Both the position numbers and the translations under genes were made by a program. Positions 27,206-35,634 of a stretch of DNA of 64,000 nucleotides are shown one piece after another. The DNA lies in the NCBI GenBank assembly GCA_963663145.1, contig OY760134.1, positions 1 to 64,000 on the forward strand, read 5' to 3'. The notes under the pieces are model-generated. The model did no database searches and was not told where the DNA came from. It was given only the letters and a program-made list of their open reading frames with translations. Each line of letters starts with the position of its first letter. The first letter of the stretch is position 1. This stretch comes from Azotimanducus sp963663145. GTDB taxonomy: Bacteria; Pseudomonadota; Gammaproteobacteria; Pseudomonadales; Azotimanducaceae.

Positions 27206-28534
27206 ATGCAATTGCGAGAATTCCAACTCCGCCGTTCGCTCATTGTGCTCTTGTGCACAGGCTTGCAGTTGTGCTTCGGCACCGTGTACGCCTGGAGCTT
27301 CTTCCAGATTATGCTGGTGAACCAGCTCGATTGGACCTTTACGGATACTGCAATTGCATTTGGCGTGGCTATTTTTTCGCTTGGGGTTTCAGCCGCCTGG
27401 GCGGGCGGGGCTCTACCGCGGCTTGGTCCACGCAAGCTCGCGCTGGCTGGCAGCCTGTTGTTCTCAATCGGTTACTTGATCGCCGCCTTCGCCCTTGAAA
27501 TCAACAATCCTCTGCTCTTCTATCTCGGCTATGGGGTGGTCGGCGGAGCCGGTATCGGCCTCGGATATGTCACGCCGGTCGCGACGGTCGCCAAGTGGTT
27601 TCCCGATCGAAAAGGCCTCGCGACCGGCATAGTTGTCATGGGATTCGGGGTTGGCGCGTTTCTCTTGAGCAAGTTGCTGGCGCCTTTTCTGGTCGTTCAA
27701 ACAGGAGAAGAACTCCCACTTGTTTTCATGTGGCTCGGTATCATTTTTGCCGCCATCCTGATTCCCTTCAGTCTGCTGATCAGCGACCCACCACGTAGTT
27801 TCGTGCTGCCCGGCGCGGCCGCTGCGCTCAATCTGGACCCCGTGGGTGTCGATAACCCCATGTTCGTGTCGCGCTGCCTGAGGTCGCGCGAATTCGTCAT
27901 GATGTGGCTCATTTTTTTCTTCAATATTTCCGCAGGCATCTCGGTGATCAGTTTTCAGTCGCCGCTCTTGCAGGATGTGTGGGGGCTCGCCGACCCAACG
28001 CTCGACCCATATGTACTCGCGGAATACGGTGCCACCTTGATTGCCATCAGTTCTCTATGCAACGGCGTGGGGAGACTCTTCTGGGGCCTGCTTTCCGACC
28101 GGATCGGTCGCATTCGTGTGTTTCGCATCCTGCTCGCAAGTCAAATGGTGGTGTTTGGCATTCTCATGACCGAACGCGACCCTTGGATCTTCTCCGCACT
28201 CGTCTGCTACATCCTGCTCTGCTTCGGTGGTGGTTTCGCCACCATGCCGTCCTTCATCGTCGATGTCTTCGGCAGTAAAAAAATGTCCGCCATTTACGGT
28301 GCCGTGCTCACCGCCTGGGCCGCCGCCGGCATATTCGGACCCTTGTACGTCGGCTACTTCAAGGACGTCTACCCAGACCGCGCCGTGATCTATTGCTTCC
28401 TCATCGGGGTACTTATTCTCGGACTCGGCTTCATCTTCGCGTTTCAACTGAGCGCGGAACGCATCCGCTTAGAAAAGCCAAGCCTTGAAGGCACCCTCCG
28501 ACAATACGGTATCCCCTTGCCGAGAGAACTTTGA
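27206..28534 (+). CDS. MFS transporter, oxalate/formate antiporter (OFA) family
   Basis: This 442-residue carrier has 12 predicted membrane helices. It begins with the OFA-type first helix (LCTGLQLCFGTVYAWSFF) and has the GIGLGYVTPVATVAKWFPDRKGLATG stretch typical of that family in loop 4-5. The second half starts near residue 220. It follows the sensor by 26 bp, with AAAGAG upstream of ATG 27206. OFA members exchange or take up small carboxylates; the actual substrate cannot be read from sequence. It is probably co-transcribed with the binding protein and sensor. Confidence 0.88.
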   Translation: MQLREFQLRRSLIVLLCTGLQLCFGTVYAWSFFQIMLVNQLDWTFTDTAIAFGVAIFSLGVSAAWAGGALPRLGPRKLALAGSLLFSIGYLIAAFALEINNPLLFYLGYGVVGGAGIGLGYVTPVATVAKWFPDRKGLATGIVVMGFGVGAFLLSKLLAPFLVVQTGEELPLVFMWLGIIFAAILIPFSLLISDPPRSFVLPGAAAALNLDPVGVDNPMFVSRCLRSREFVMMWLIFFFNISAGISVISFQSPLLQDVWGLADPTLDPYVLAEYGATLIAISSLCNGVGRLFWGLLSDRIGRIRVFRILLASQMVVFGILMTERDPWIFSALVCYILLCFGGGFATMPSFIVDVFGSKKMSAIYGAVLTAWAAAGIFGPLYVGYFKDVYPDRAVIYCFLIGVLILGLGFIFAFQLSAERIRLEKPSLEGTLRQYGIPLPREL

Positions 28535-28584
28535 ATGGAAACGCCGCTCCGAAAAAGTCTTACGCCCGCGCCTTCAGCACTTGC

Positions 28585-28779
28585 TTACTTGAAAAGGTCC
28601 ACGATTTGACGAACGGCTTCCGTTATCTGCTGCACAGATTCTCTGCTGAGTTCACTCTCTTCTCTCATAAGCTCGGTGCGCAATCGCGCCAGAATTTGCT
28701 CAGCGTCTCTCGCTTCAGCATGCAGCCGGAAGAAGAGTGTCCAATGTTCTGCAGGAATTCCAGCAATGAGTTTCTTCAT
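28585..28779 (-). CDS. Small helical hypothetical protein downstream of MTase pseudogene
   Basis: This 64-residue acidic and basic helical protein (starts MKKLIAGIPAEHW, ends QIVDLFK) overlaps the 3' end of the methyltransferase on the same strand. I recognise no family. It may be a small R-M accessory protein or the tail of a lost gene. Confidence 0.4.
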   Translation of the reverse strand: MKKLIAGIPAEHWTLFFRLHAEARDAEQILARLRTELMREESELSRESVQQITEAVRQIVDLFK

Positions 28780-29801
28780 CGTCCTCGCGCCGATCTTTGT
28801 GCTCCAATAAAGAGCAAAGTCGGTTTTTCGCCAATGACGCGAAATATGGATCCGGTTCAGCGGCAAATGCGTGACGTCCGGCTTCAATGGCGGCTACTGA
28901 TGCCGAGCAAAGCCCGCCGAAGGGTTCCCATAGGGTATCGCCTTTTTCAGACGCAATCTTGATCATTCGACGCATGAATTAAGTGGTTTCTGATTGAGAT
29001 GCGCTGTGGCGTTCTTGCCGGGATTGTGAACTCTTGGCGCAACTCTGCGTCCATCGCCACGATAGCGTTCTCGGCCATTCAATGGCGGATGCGCCCATAC
29101 ATTGGTGATTCCGTGCTGGTGATGCCATGGATGGCGCAGTCGCTGCCACTCCTTCTCGGTGACCGGATCACGCCCGTTGATCGAGTAATAGGGCCGACCG
29201 GAAGGGTCTCCATACTTGTTCAGATACCGAACCGACCTGCCCATCATCTCGGCAGGTGGGAAGTACCACAACAAGTCCTTAGTCAAGTACTTTCGCGTAG
29301 CCGCACTTTTCACACCACATGCCTCGTTGGCCTTGCTTAAGGGTAGGCCAGCGCGCAACCACTCTGAGCGCAGCGATTGGCGCGCCGGAATCATCCCCTT
29401 AGAACACGGGAATTCCAGTCGACGCCTGTAGAAAACACACACTTCTGTAACGGTAGGCAATCGATGAATCGTGGAGCCGTTTACGTTTCCCGCGATATGG
29501 CCAAGCCCCTTATCCCAAAGTATCGTCTGCACATACTCCCATCCGTTCCTTGCCAACAAGGGGTGCACAGTGGCCCACTCGATTTCGGTGTTCCAAAACC
29601 ACAGCGTGCGGGGTACGAGCGTTCGGACCATGTGCGCACATGATCGGAGTACCGTGTCTTGAGCCCTTCCGGTGTGCGCGGGTCTCCCGGAAACCCTCCA
29701 ATCCCGTAAGCACCGTCCGAAATGATGATATCCGGCGAATTCCAGTCAGAATATGCGTCCTCTGCTGGACCGATGAAGAGGTTATTTTGTCCCTTTGCCA
29801 T
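28715..29801 (-). pseudogene. Site-specific DNA methyltransferase, two frameshifts
   Basis: Three consecutive minus-strand frames together spell one methyltransferase. The first (from ATG 29801) has the catalytic-type motif IISDGAYGIGGFPGDP. The second has TLWFWNTEIEWATVHPLL through the NQKPL stretch. The third has TLWEPFGGLCSASVAAIEAGRHAFAAEPDPYF, the SAM-binding FGG motif and its following helix. The first junction (near 29613-29630) is repaired by one extra C in a C-run. The second (near 28975) is repaired by one G, restoring NQKPLEFMRR. Motif order is beta-like. Either the gene has decayed or two one-base assembly errors remain. No endonuclease gene is adjacent. Confidence 0.75.
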
Positions 29802-29906
29802 GAGAGAACATTTTAGCCACAAGTCCGCGATCGCACCGCCCCGAGGGTCACAGAAAATAGCCGCTGGGCAGACTGTCATCATGCGACGGAACATTCAGGT
29901 GCCAAG

Positions 29907-30893
29907 ATGAAAGCGCTAAGAGAAGTAAAGAGAGTCCTCGGCGCCACCATGTCGCCTAAACCCCGTGCCGGTCGCGTCGACATGACCGGGCGCAAGGTGG
30001 TGGTGACGGGCGTTGCACCCCATTCCATCGGCTTCTCGGTCGCCAAGACCCTCGCGTGTTGGGGTGCGCAGGTGGTGGGCACAAACCTCTCCGAGACGCA
30101 AGAAACAGAAGAGGCGATGCGCACCGAGCTTGCGGGCTTAGATGCTGACCCATCCCTGCTCAGAGTGCGTCCTCTTGACCTGTGCGATCCTGACAGTGTG
30201 CGCGAGTTCGTTGGCTGGTACAGCCGGGAGGCGAGTGGCGAGCTACATGTGCTGATCAACAATGCGGGCATTTTCAGGGACATCCTGATGCACTTCCGAC
30301 AGCCCCTGCTTGCTGCGGACGGAGAAGAGATTCACTGGCGGACGAACTTTCTCGGCACCTTCCATCTGACCTACTCGTTGCTCCCAGCGCTCATTCAGGC
30401 GGGACGCGCAAGCGGCGATGCGCGCGTTGTGTTTCTAGCATCCGACACGCATGAGCGAGTCGACAACTCTGTGCTGTTCGGCCTGCCGGAAGGAAGATAC
30501 AAATCTTGGGACGCCTATGGAAGGTCGAAACTGGCGATTGTTCATCTCAGCAAAGAAATCCAGCGTCGGTATTCCGATGCCTCCAATCTGCAGGCGGTTT
30601 CTTTGCATCCGGGCACCGTCTATACCCGCCTCGTGCCGCGCGCACTTCAGGATCACCCGCGCCTCGGGTTCGTGACACGCATGCTTGAGCCCCTATTTGC
30701 CCTCAGCTTTCTCAACCGCGAGCAAGGGGCGCAGACCCCGATCATCTGCGCGACCCAAGTACCACTAAAAGGCGGCGAATACTACGAACGTTGCCGCGTT
30801 TCGAGTGCTTCCATAGCTTCAGGCGATGCCGAAGTGAGCAGGCGGCTTTGGGAGTATGCCGAGAATTGGGTGTCGAAACTCGATGTGCAATGA
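29907..30893 (+). CDS. Short-chain dehydrogenase/reductase
   Basis: This 328-residue SDR is close in layout to retinol-dehydrogenase-type members. The N-terminal Rossmann motif is VVVTGVAPHSIGFSVAK, in a variant spacing that departs from the strict TGxxxGIG. NNAG lies in LINNAGIF, a catalytic Ser is probable in VFLASDTH, and the active-site YGRSK carries Tyr and Lys. It is therefore an NAD(P)-dependent oxidoreductase on an unknown, probably hydrophobic, alcohol or ketone. Start ATG 29907 has AGG upstream; ATG 29949 is an alternative. The MMPL transporter follows on the same strand after 62 bp. Confidence 0.87.
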   Translation: MKALREVKRVLGATMSPKPRAGRVDMTGRKVVVTGVAPHSIGFSVAKTLACWGAQVVGTNLSETQETEEAMRTELAGLDADPSLLRVRPLDLCDPDSVREFVGWYSREASGELHVLINNAGIFRDILMHFRQPLLAADGEEIHWRTNFLGTFHLTYSLLPALIQAGRASGDARVVFLASDTHERVDNSVLFGLPEGRYKSWDAYGRSKLAIVHLSKEIQRRYSDASNLQAVSLHPGTVYTRLVPRALQDHPRLGFVTRMLEPLFALSFLNREQGAQTPIICATQVPLKGGEYYERCRVSSASIASGDAEVSRRLWEYAENWVSKLDVQ

Positions 30894-30955
30894 GAAATAG
30901 GCTCAAAAACAAGGTATCTTGAACTCGACTTTTCCTTTCGAGCAGGCGAGCTAGA

Positions 30956-33406
30956 GTGTCGGCGACGAACATACAAGCTTGGTATCGAGCGATGCTCGCG
31001 CGCCCGGTTGGCGTATTGCTTGTCGCAGGGATACTGGCCGCGCTCGCGGCTTTTTTCGCCACGCGATTTAGTTTTGACGCTTCGGCGGAAACCCTGGTGG
31101 TTGAGGGAGACCCGGACTTCGCCGCGTACGAGCAGATCACTGAGATGTTTAGCGGCGACGACTTCTTGCTCATCACCTTTTCGCCACACCAAGGAGCTTT
31201 GCTTTCCGAAGCCAATATTGCGCTAATGGCATCGCTGCAAGACAGGGTGGCCGCCGTCAAAGGAGTCGCGTCGGTCTTTTCGCTGCTCGATGCGCCGCTT
31301 CTCAAGAGTCCACCGGTGCCTCTCACGCAACTCGCAAGCGGACTCAAGACCTTGCGCTCGGAAGGTGTGGACCGAGCGCTCGCAGTGGATGAGCTTCGCG
31401 CTAGCCCACTGTTTCGTGAACTCTTGATCTCGGACGATGGAACCGCCGGTGCCATGCGCGCCAATATTGCCCCGAACAATAAGCTCAAGGCCATCACCGA
31501 GCGACGCGCTGATCTTCGTGGGCTCGCCTCGCCATCAACGGCGGAGCGCGAGGAGCTGACCAAGCTTGATCGCGCGTACCTAGATGAGCGCGAGCAATAT
31601 CTCGCCGCCCGCGACGAACTTATTTCCCAAATACGCGAGCTGCAAGCCGAGTATTCCGAACACGCGCGCATACACATCGGTGGCGTGCCAATGATCGCTG
31701 CTGACATGATTGCATTTGTGCGCAGCGACCTCGCGATTTTTGGCAGTGCGGTATTGGTGCTCATCATGGCCGTGCTCTATCTCGCCTTTCGGGAGCCGCG
31801 TTGGGTGCTCTTGCCCATTGGCAGTGCGGCGCTCACGCTGCTCTATACAGTCGGCGTGCTCGGACTCGTGCAGAAACCCGCGACGGTGATTTCCTCAAAC
31901 TTCGTGTCTCTGCTGGTCATCATGACCATCTCCCTAACGATTCACTTGATCGTTCGTTACCGTGAACTGCGCAGATTGGAGGGAGGGCCTCGCGGCGGCG
32001 AGCTCGTGGTTCAGACCATGCTGAGCAAGTTCGCGCCCTGTCTATATACCGCGCTCACCACCATGGCCGCCTTCGGTTCGCTGACGGTAAGCAACATAGT
32101 GCCTGTCGAGGACTTCGGTTGGATGATGTGCCTTGGTGTCGCACTTGCCTTGCTGACCGCATTTACCGCCTTCCCCGCCGTGCTCATGCTGCTTGCAGCC
32201 AAAGACAAGGCGACGCCGAAGACACCCGAAGCCGCCTTCATCCGAATGCTCAGTCAAGTTGCTCGCGAGCGGGCTTTTTGGGTGGTGGCGCTCTCCGGGC
32301 TGGTGGCGGCCGCGGCAGGCTTCGGAATATCGAAACTTTCCCTCGATAATCGTTTCATCGATTACTTCCAAGAAGACACCGAAATCTATCAAGGTATGGT
32401 CTATATCGACCAAAGTCTGGGCGGTACGGTCCCATTCGAGGTGGTGGTGTCCTTTTCACCTTGGGAATCAATTGAACTAGAAGATGACTTCTTTGCCGAA
32501 GAGGAGGATGCATTCCCAGACCGCTACTGGTTCTCGCGTGACAAGCTTGACCGCATCGGCGCACTGCACAAGGCTCTCGAAGCCATGCCCGAGGTTGGCA
32601 AGGTGCTCTCCATGTCGTCACTTGACGAATTGGCACGTCAGTTTACCGATGGGGAACCCCTGAATGACCTTGAGATTGTCGGTGTTCTCGGCGTCATACC
32701 TGAGAGCATAAAGGCCGAGCTCATTGACCCCTATGCCTCGCCAACGAACGGCCAGATGCGCATTTCCGGGCGGGTGATCGAAAGCGGACCCTACTTCGAC
32801 CGGGACGCATTGGTTGAGGAAGTGCGCGTCTACGCGCAAGAATCACTTGGTTTTGCGCCCGATGAAGTGGTGGTGTCGGGCATGCTGGTGCTCTTCAACG
32901 GCATGCTGCAAGAATTATTCAACTCTCAGCGCGACACCTTGGCCTATGTCTTGTTGGCCACCCTCGCGATGTTCCTGATCCTCTTGCGGTCGGTGAAGTT
33001 CGCCTTGCTGGGCCTGATTCCAAATGTCCTCTCAGCGGCCGCTGTGGTCGGTTTCATGGGGTTGGCGCGAATTCCGCTCGACATGATGACCACCACCATT
33101 GCCGCCATATCCATTGGCATAGGCGTGGATTTTGCCATCCACTATTTGCACAGGTACCGATTCGAGCGAGGCCAAGGTCTCGACGCGAAGAACGCTGTTC
33201 AGGCCTGTCACTCTAGCACCGGCAGAGCCTTGTATCTCACCGGCATCACCATCATGTTGGGATTCTCCTTGTTGGTCTTCTCCAATTTCGTGCCGACCAT
33301 CATGTTCGGGCTCTTAGTGGCCGTCGCCATGGGCCTCGCGCTGGTCGCCAATCTGTCGCTGTTGCCAAGCCTGCTGGTCCTGACTGAGTCGGACACTAAA
33401 GAATAG
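30956..33406 (+). CDS. RND-superfamily MMPL/hopanoid-type exporter
   Basis: This 816-residue inner-membrane protein has the duplicated RND layout. There is one helix near residue 20, a large periplasmic domain (30-255), a five-helix bundle (about 258-440), a second single helix (about 445), a second periplasmic domain and a final bundle from about 660. The phrase ISIGIGVDFAIHYLHRYRFERG in the last bundle is the SSD/MMPL-type proton relay region. Such proteins move lipids or hydrophobic compounds. The start is GTG 30956 with GGCGAG upstream. A relative of similar design lies at 59520. No outer-membrane partner is adjacent. Confidence 0.87.
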   Translation: MSATNIQAWYRAMLARPVGVLLVAGILAALAAFFATRFSFDASAETLVVEGDPDFAAYEQITEMFSGDDFLLITFSPHQGALLSEANIALMASLQDRVAAVKGVASVFSLLDAPLLKSPPVPLTQLASGLKTLRSEGVDRALAVDELRASPLFRELLISDDGTAGAMRANIAPNNKLKAITERRADLRGLASPSTAEREELTKLDRAYLDEREQYLAARDELISQIRELQAEYSEHARIHIGGVPMIAADMIAFVRSDLAIFGSAVLVLIMAVLYLAFREPRWVLLPIGSAALTLLYTVGVLGLVQKPATVISSNFVSLLVIMTISLTIHLIVRYRELRRLEGGPRGGELVVQTMLSKFAPCLYTALTTMAAFGSLTVSNIVPVEDFGWMMCLGVALALLTAFTAFPAVLMLLAAKDKATPKTPEAAFIRMLSQVARERAFWVVALSGLVAAAAGFGISKLSLDNRFIDYFQEDTEIYQGMVYIDQSLGGTVPFEVVVSFSPWESIELEDDFFAEEEDAFPDRYWFSRDKLDRIGALHKALEAMPEVGKVLSMSSLDELARQFTDGEPLNDLEIVGVLGVIPESIKAELIDPYASPTNGQMRISGRVIESGPYFDRDALVEEVRVYAQESLGFAPDEVVVSGMLVLFNGMLQELFNSQRDTLAYVLLATLAMFLILLRSVKFALLGLIPNVLSAAAVVGFMGLARIPLDMMTTTIAAISIGIGVDFAIHYLHRYRFERGQGLDAKNAVQACHSSTGRALYLTGITIMLGFSLLVFSNFVPTIMFGLLVAVAMGLALVANLSLLPSLLVLTESDTKE

Positions 33407-33559
33407 CGAAGAAAAGCGGTGCCTCTTGCATTGACGGGCAGCGGCAAAAGCTCTTGCAGGAACTCGATGAAGAGAAGGAGGACTTCAGGTAGGAACCTCG
33501 CGAGCGTCTGATTGCAGCTAGGGAAGAGCTGCAGCAGATTCGATGATGACGCGACGGCT

Positions 33560-33830
33560 CAGGTGAGATCATCCACCCTAATGCCGTCGGTCTTCATGAT
33601 ATGCGTAGCAATCTCTGGGAGCGGGTCGAAGACTGTTGGAGCGATAGCTACGACAACGCGCCCGTCGATGGCAGCGCATGGATGAGAGGCCAATGCTCCG
33701 AACGGATTTTCTGCCGCGGTGTCTGGAACGACAATCAACTCACGCTCCGCTCTTCCTATCGCGCCAGCAACGAGGCTAGGGCCGTGGATTCCGCGTCGCT
33801 CAGAGCATCAGATAGGCTTCTTAAGGGTTC
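33560..33830 (+). pseudogene. Formylglycine-generating-enzyme (SUMF1/FGE) C-terminal remnant
   Basis: The plus strand between the MMPL gene and the convergent nitroreductase encodes HPNAVGLHDMRSNLWERVED, then a CWSDSYDNAP stretch and SERIFCRGVWNDNQLTLRSS. This is the characteristic C-terminal part of the FGE-sulfatase domain (normally PNAFGLYDMxGNVWEWVxDC with RVxRGGSW). The N-terminal two-thirds are gone, and upstream there are stops within a coiled-coil-like coding stretch (33450-33545). The usual glycines are replaced (GNVWEW to SNLWER; RGGSW to RGVW). It is a decayed fragment. Confidence 0.72.
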
Positions 33831-34504
33831 GCGCAGGACCATTCGGAGACAATATCCTTGATCTCGGGCCTTGGGCGTTCCATCGGAGGTGTTTTGGCCG
33901 GACTACCGATATGCACGAAGCCAATAATCTCGGTGTCTTCACTGTGGCCCAGAGCACCACGAACTTTCGGGTGATATGCGGGCCAGTCGGTGAGTAACTG
34001 GGAAGCAAATCCAAGCGCCGCGGCACCAATGAGCAGGTTCTGACACAAGGCTCCGGCGGAAATCTGCTGTTCAATCAACGGAACTTTTGCCAGTTTCTCC
34101 TTGTTGGGGTGAGAGGTGACAACGAGTAACAGGGGCGACCTTTGCGGGCGCTGACGTTCAAATTCAATTTCTTCCATGCTTGCACCCGGATTGTCCTCGC
34201 TAAAGATCTGGGCGCAGATATCACCTAAGCGAGCTTGTCCTTCTGGCCGAAGCACTTGAATGCGCCAAGGCGTGAGTTTGCCGTGATCGGGCACGCGTGT
34301 CGCCATACGCAGGAGGGTGTCGAGCGCCTCAGGATCCGGCCCCGGACCGCGCATGTTCGCCGCGAGGGTGGAACGCCGCTTCAAGAGGAGTTCGGCGAGT
34401 TTCGGTGCTTTTGCCACAAGATTGCTCGGGAACAAGTGATTAGAAGTGTGGGATTGTATCGATTCTGTCAAGGTCACCATCCGGCCCGCCAGTGAATCAG
34501 CCAC
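33821..34504 (-). CDS. Nitroreductase family protein (YdjA-like)
   Basis: This FMN nitroreductase-fold protein has up to 227 residues. Landmarks are LLLKRRSTLAANM, RVPDHGKLTPWRIQVL (FMN contact and substrate pocket of the YdjA branch) and the C-terminal HIGSPAKTPPMERPRP. It probably reduces quinone-, nitro- or enal-type substrates with NADPH. The start is uncertain: GTG 34504 gives the longest frame and ATG 34480 is equally possible. The 3' end abuts the FGE remnant. It is divergent from the hydratase gene at 34573. Confidence 0.85.
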   Translation of the reverse strand: MADSLAGRMVTLTESIQSHTSNHLFPSNLVAKAPKLAELLLKRRSTLAANMRGPGPDPEALDTLLRMATRVPDHGKLTPWRIQVLRPEGQARLGDICAQIFSEDNPGASMEEIEFERQRPQRSPLLLVVTSHPNKEKLAKVPLIEQQISAGALCQNLLIGAAALGFASQLLTDWPAYHPKVRGALGHSEDTEIIGFVHIGSPAKTPPMERPRPEIKDIVSEWSCANP

Positions 34505-34572
34505 ATGTTGGGTGGCTAAAACTACAATAGAAAGGAGGCAAACCTGTCAATAGAACTGCTGAGGAGCGAAGC

Positions 34573-35358
34573 ATGAGCGAAGACCCGATTAAAGAAGCGG
34601 CGGCTGACATACGCAAAGCTTGGCGAGACGGTGAGCCAATCGAACCAGTCCGCCACAGATTGCCGGAAGGCGACATCGGCGCCGCCTATCGCGTTCAGCA
34701 AACCAACACCGACCACTGGGTGAGAGAAGGTCGCCGAATGGTGGGGCGCAAGATTGGGCTGACGGCGAAAGCGGTGCAGGAACAGCTCGGCGTCGCCCAG
34801 CCTGACTTCGGCATCCTCTTCGCCGACATGTGCTTGGCCGACGGCGAGGAAATCCCTCCGGGCAGCGTGTTGCAGCCGCGCTGCGAGGCCGAAGTGGCCT
34901 TGGTGCTGCATTCCGCCCTCTACCATGAGCAGCTCACATTGATTGATTTGATCGGGGCCGTCGCCTACGCACTACCGGCCATCGAAGTGGTGGGGTCGCG
35001 TATCGCTGACTGGCGCATCGAAATCGTTGACACCGTGGCCGACAACGCCTCCTCCGGAATGTACGTGCTGGGCACCCGGCCAGTGAAGCTCGGCGACATC
35101 GACCTGCGCGAATGCGGCATGGTAATGGAAAGCAAGGGCGATCAGATCTCCAACGGGTCCGGTGCCGCGTGCCTCGGCAATCCACTCAACGCGGCGCTGT
35201 GGCTGGCGCGCAAGATGGTCGAGATCGGTATGCCGCTTAATGCCGGCGACACGATCCTGACCGGCGCGCTTGGGCCCATGGCACCGGTGGCCGCGGGCGA
35301 CTTGGTTGAGGCTTGCATCGAGGGGCTTGGCTCGGTTCGGGCGGTGTTCGCATCTTGA
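34573..35358 (+). CDS. 2-oxopent-4-enoate hydratase / oxalocrotonate decarboxylase family
   Basis: This 261-residue protein belongs to the MhpD/DmpE/DmpH family, which hydrates 2-hydroxypentadienoate or decarboxylates 4-oxalocrotonate in meta-cleavage of catechols using a divalent metal. Landmarks are GRKIGLTAKAVQEQLGV (about 55), metal ligands in PRCEAEVALVL and AIEVVGSRI, and GACLGNP-like and LGPMAPVAAGD stretches near the end. ATG 34573 has GGAG six bases upstream. No ring-cleavage dioxygenase lies nearby, so the pathway is not visible here. Confidence 0.88.
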   Translation: MSEDPIKEAAADIRKAWRDGEPIEPVRHRLPEGDIGAAYRVQQTNTDHWVREGRRMVGRKIGLTAKAVQEQLGVAQPDFGILFADMCLADGEEIPPGSVLQPRCEAEVALVLHSALYHEQLTLIDLIGAVAYALPAIEVVGSRIADWRIEIVDTVADNASSGMYVLGTRPVKLGDIDLRECGMVMESKGDQISNGSGAACLGNPLNAALWLARKMVEIGMPLNAGDTILTGALGPMAPVAAGDLVEACIEGLGSVRAVFAS

Positions 35359-35634
35359 GGACGACTGCGATGACAATCAGGAGCCAGCCTTGGCGAAGAA
35401 CATAAGTCGGGCGGCACGGAAGCTCGCCGTCATTCCCACCGAGATGGCACTTCTAATCTTGTCATCAACCCCGGGATCGCGTGGCTTCAGGGCTTTCGGC
35501 GTTGCGCCGTCTGAGTTGAATGACCTTCTCTTTTTCCTTGCACAGGCCGAACCAAGCAGATAAGAATCTGGATTTAGGCGGAATACGCACTTTCCGCGCG
35601 GCCTGAACCATTGGTGGATTAAGCTCTTAGCCGT
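35359..35634. other. Intergenic region between hydratase gene and glmS
   Basis: A 276-bp stretch without a convincing gene. The only sequence landmark is an imperfect inverted repeat near 35577-35598 (GCGGAA with TTTCCGC), which could end glmS transcription but has no clear T-run on the minus strand. Confidence 0.5.
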
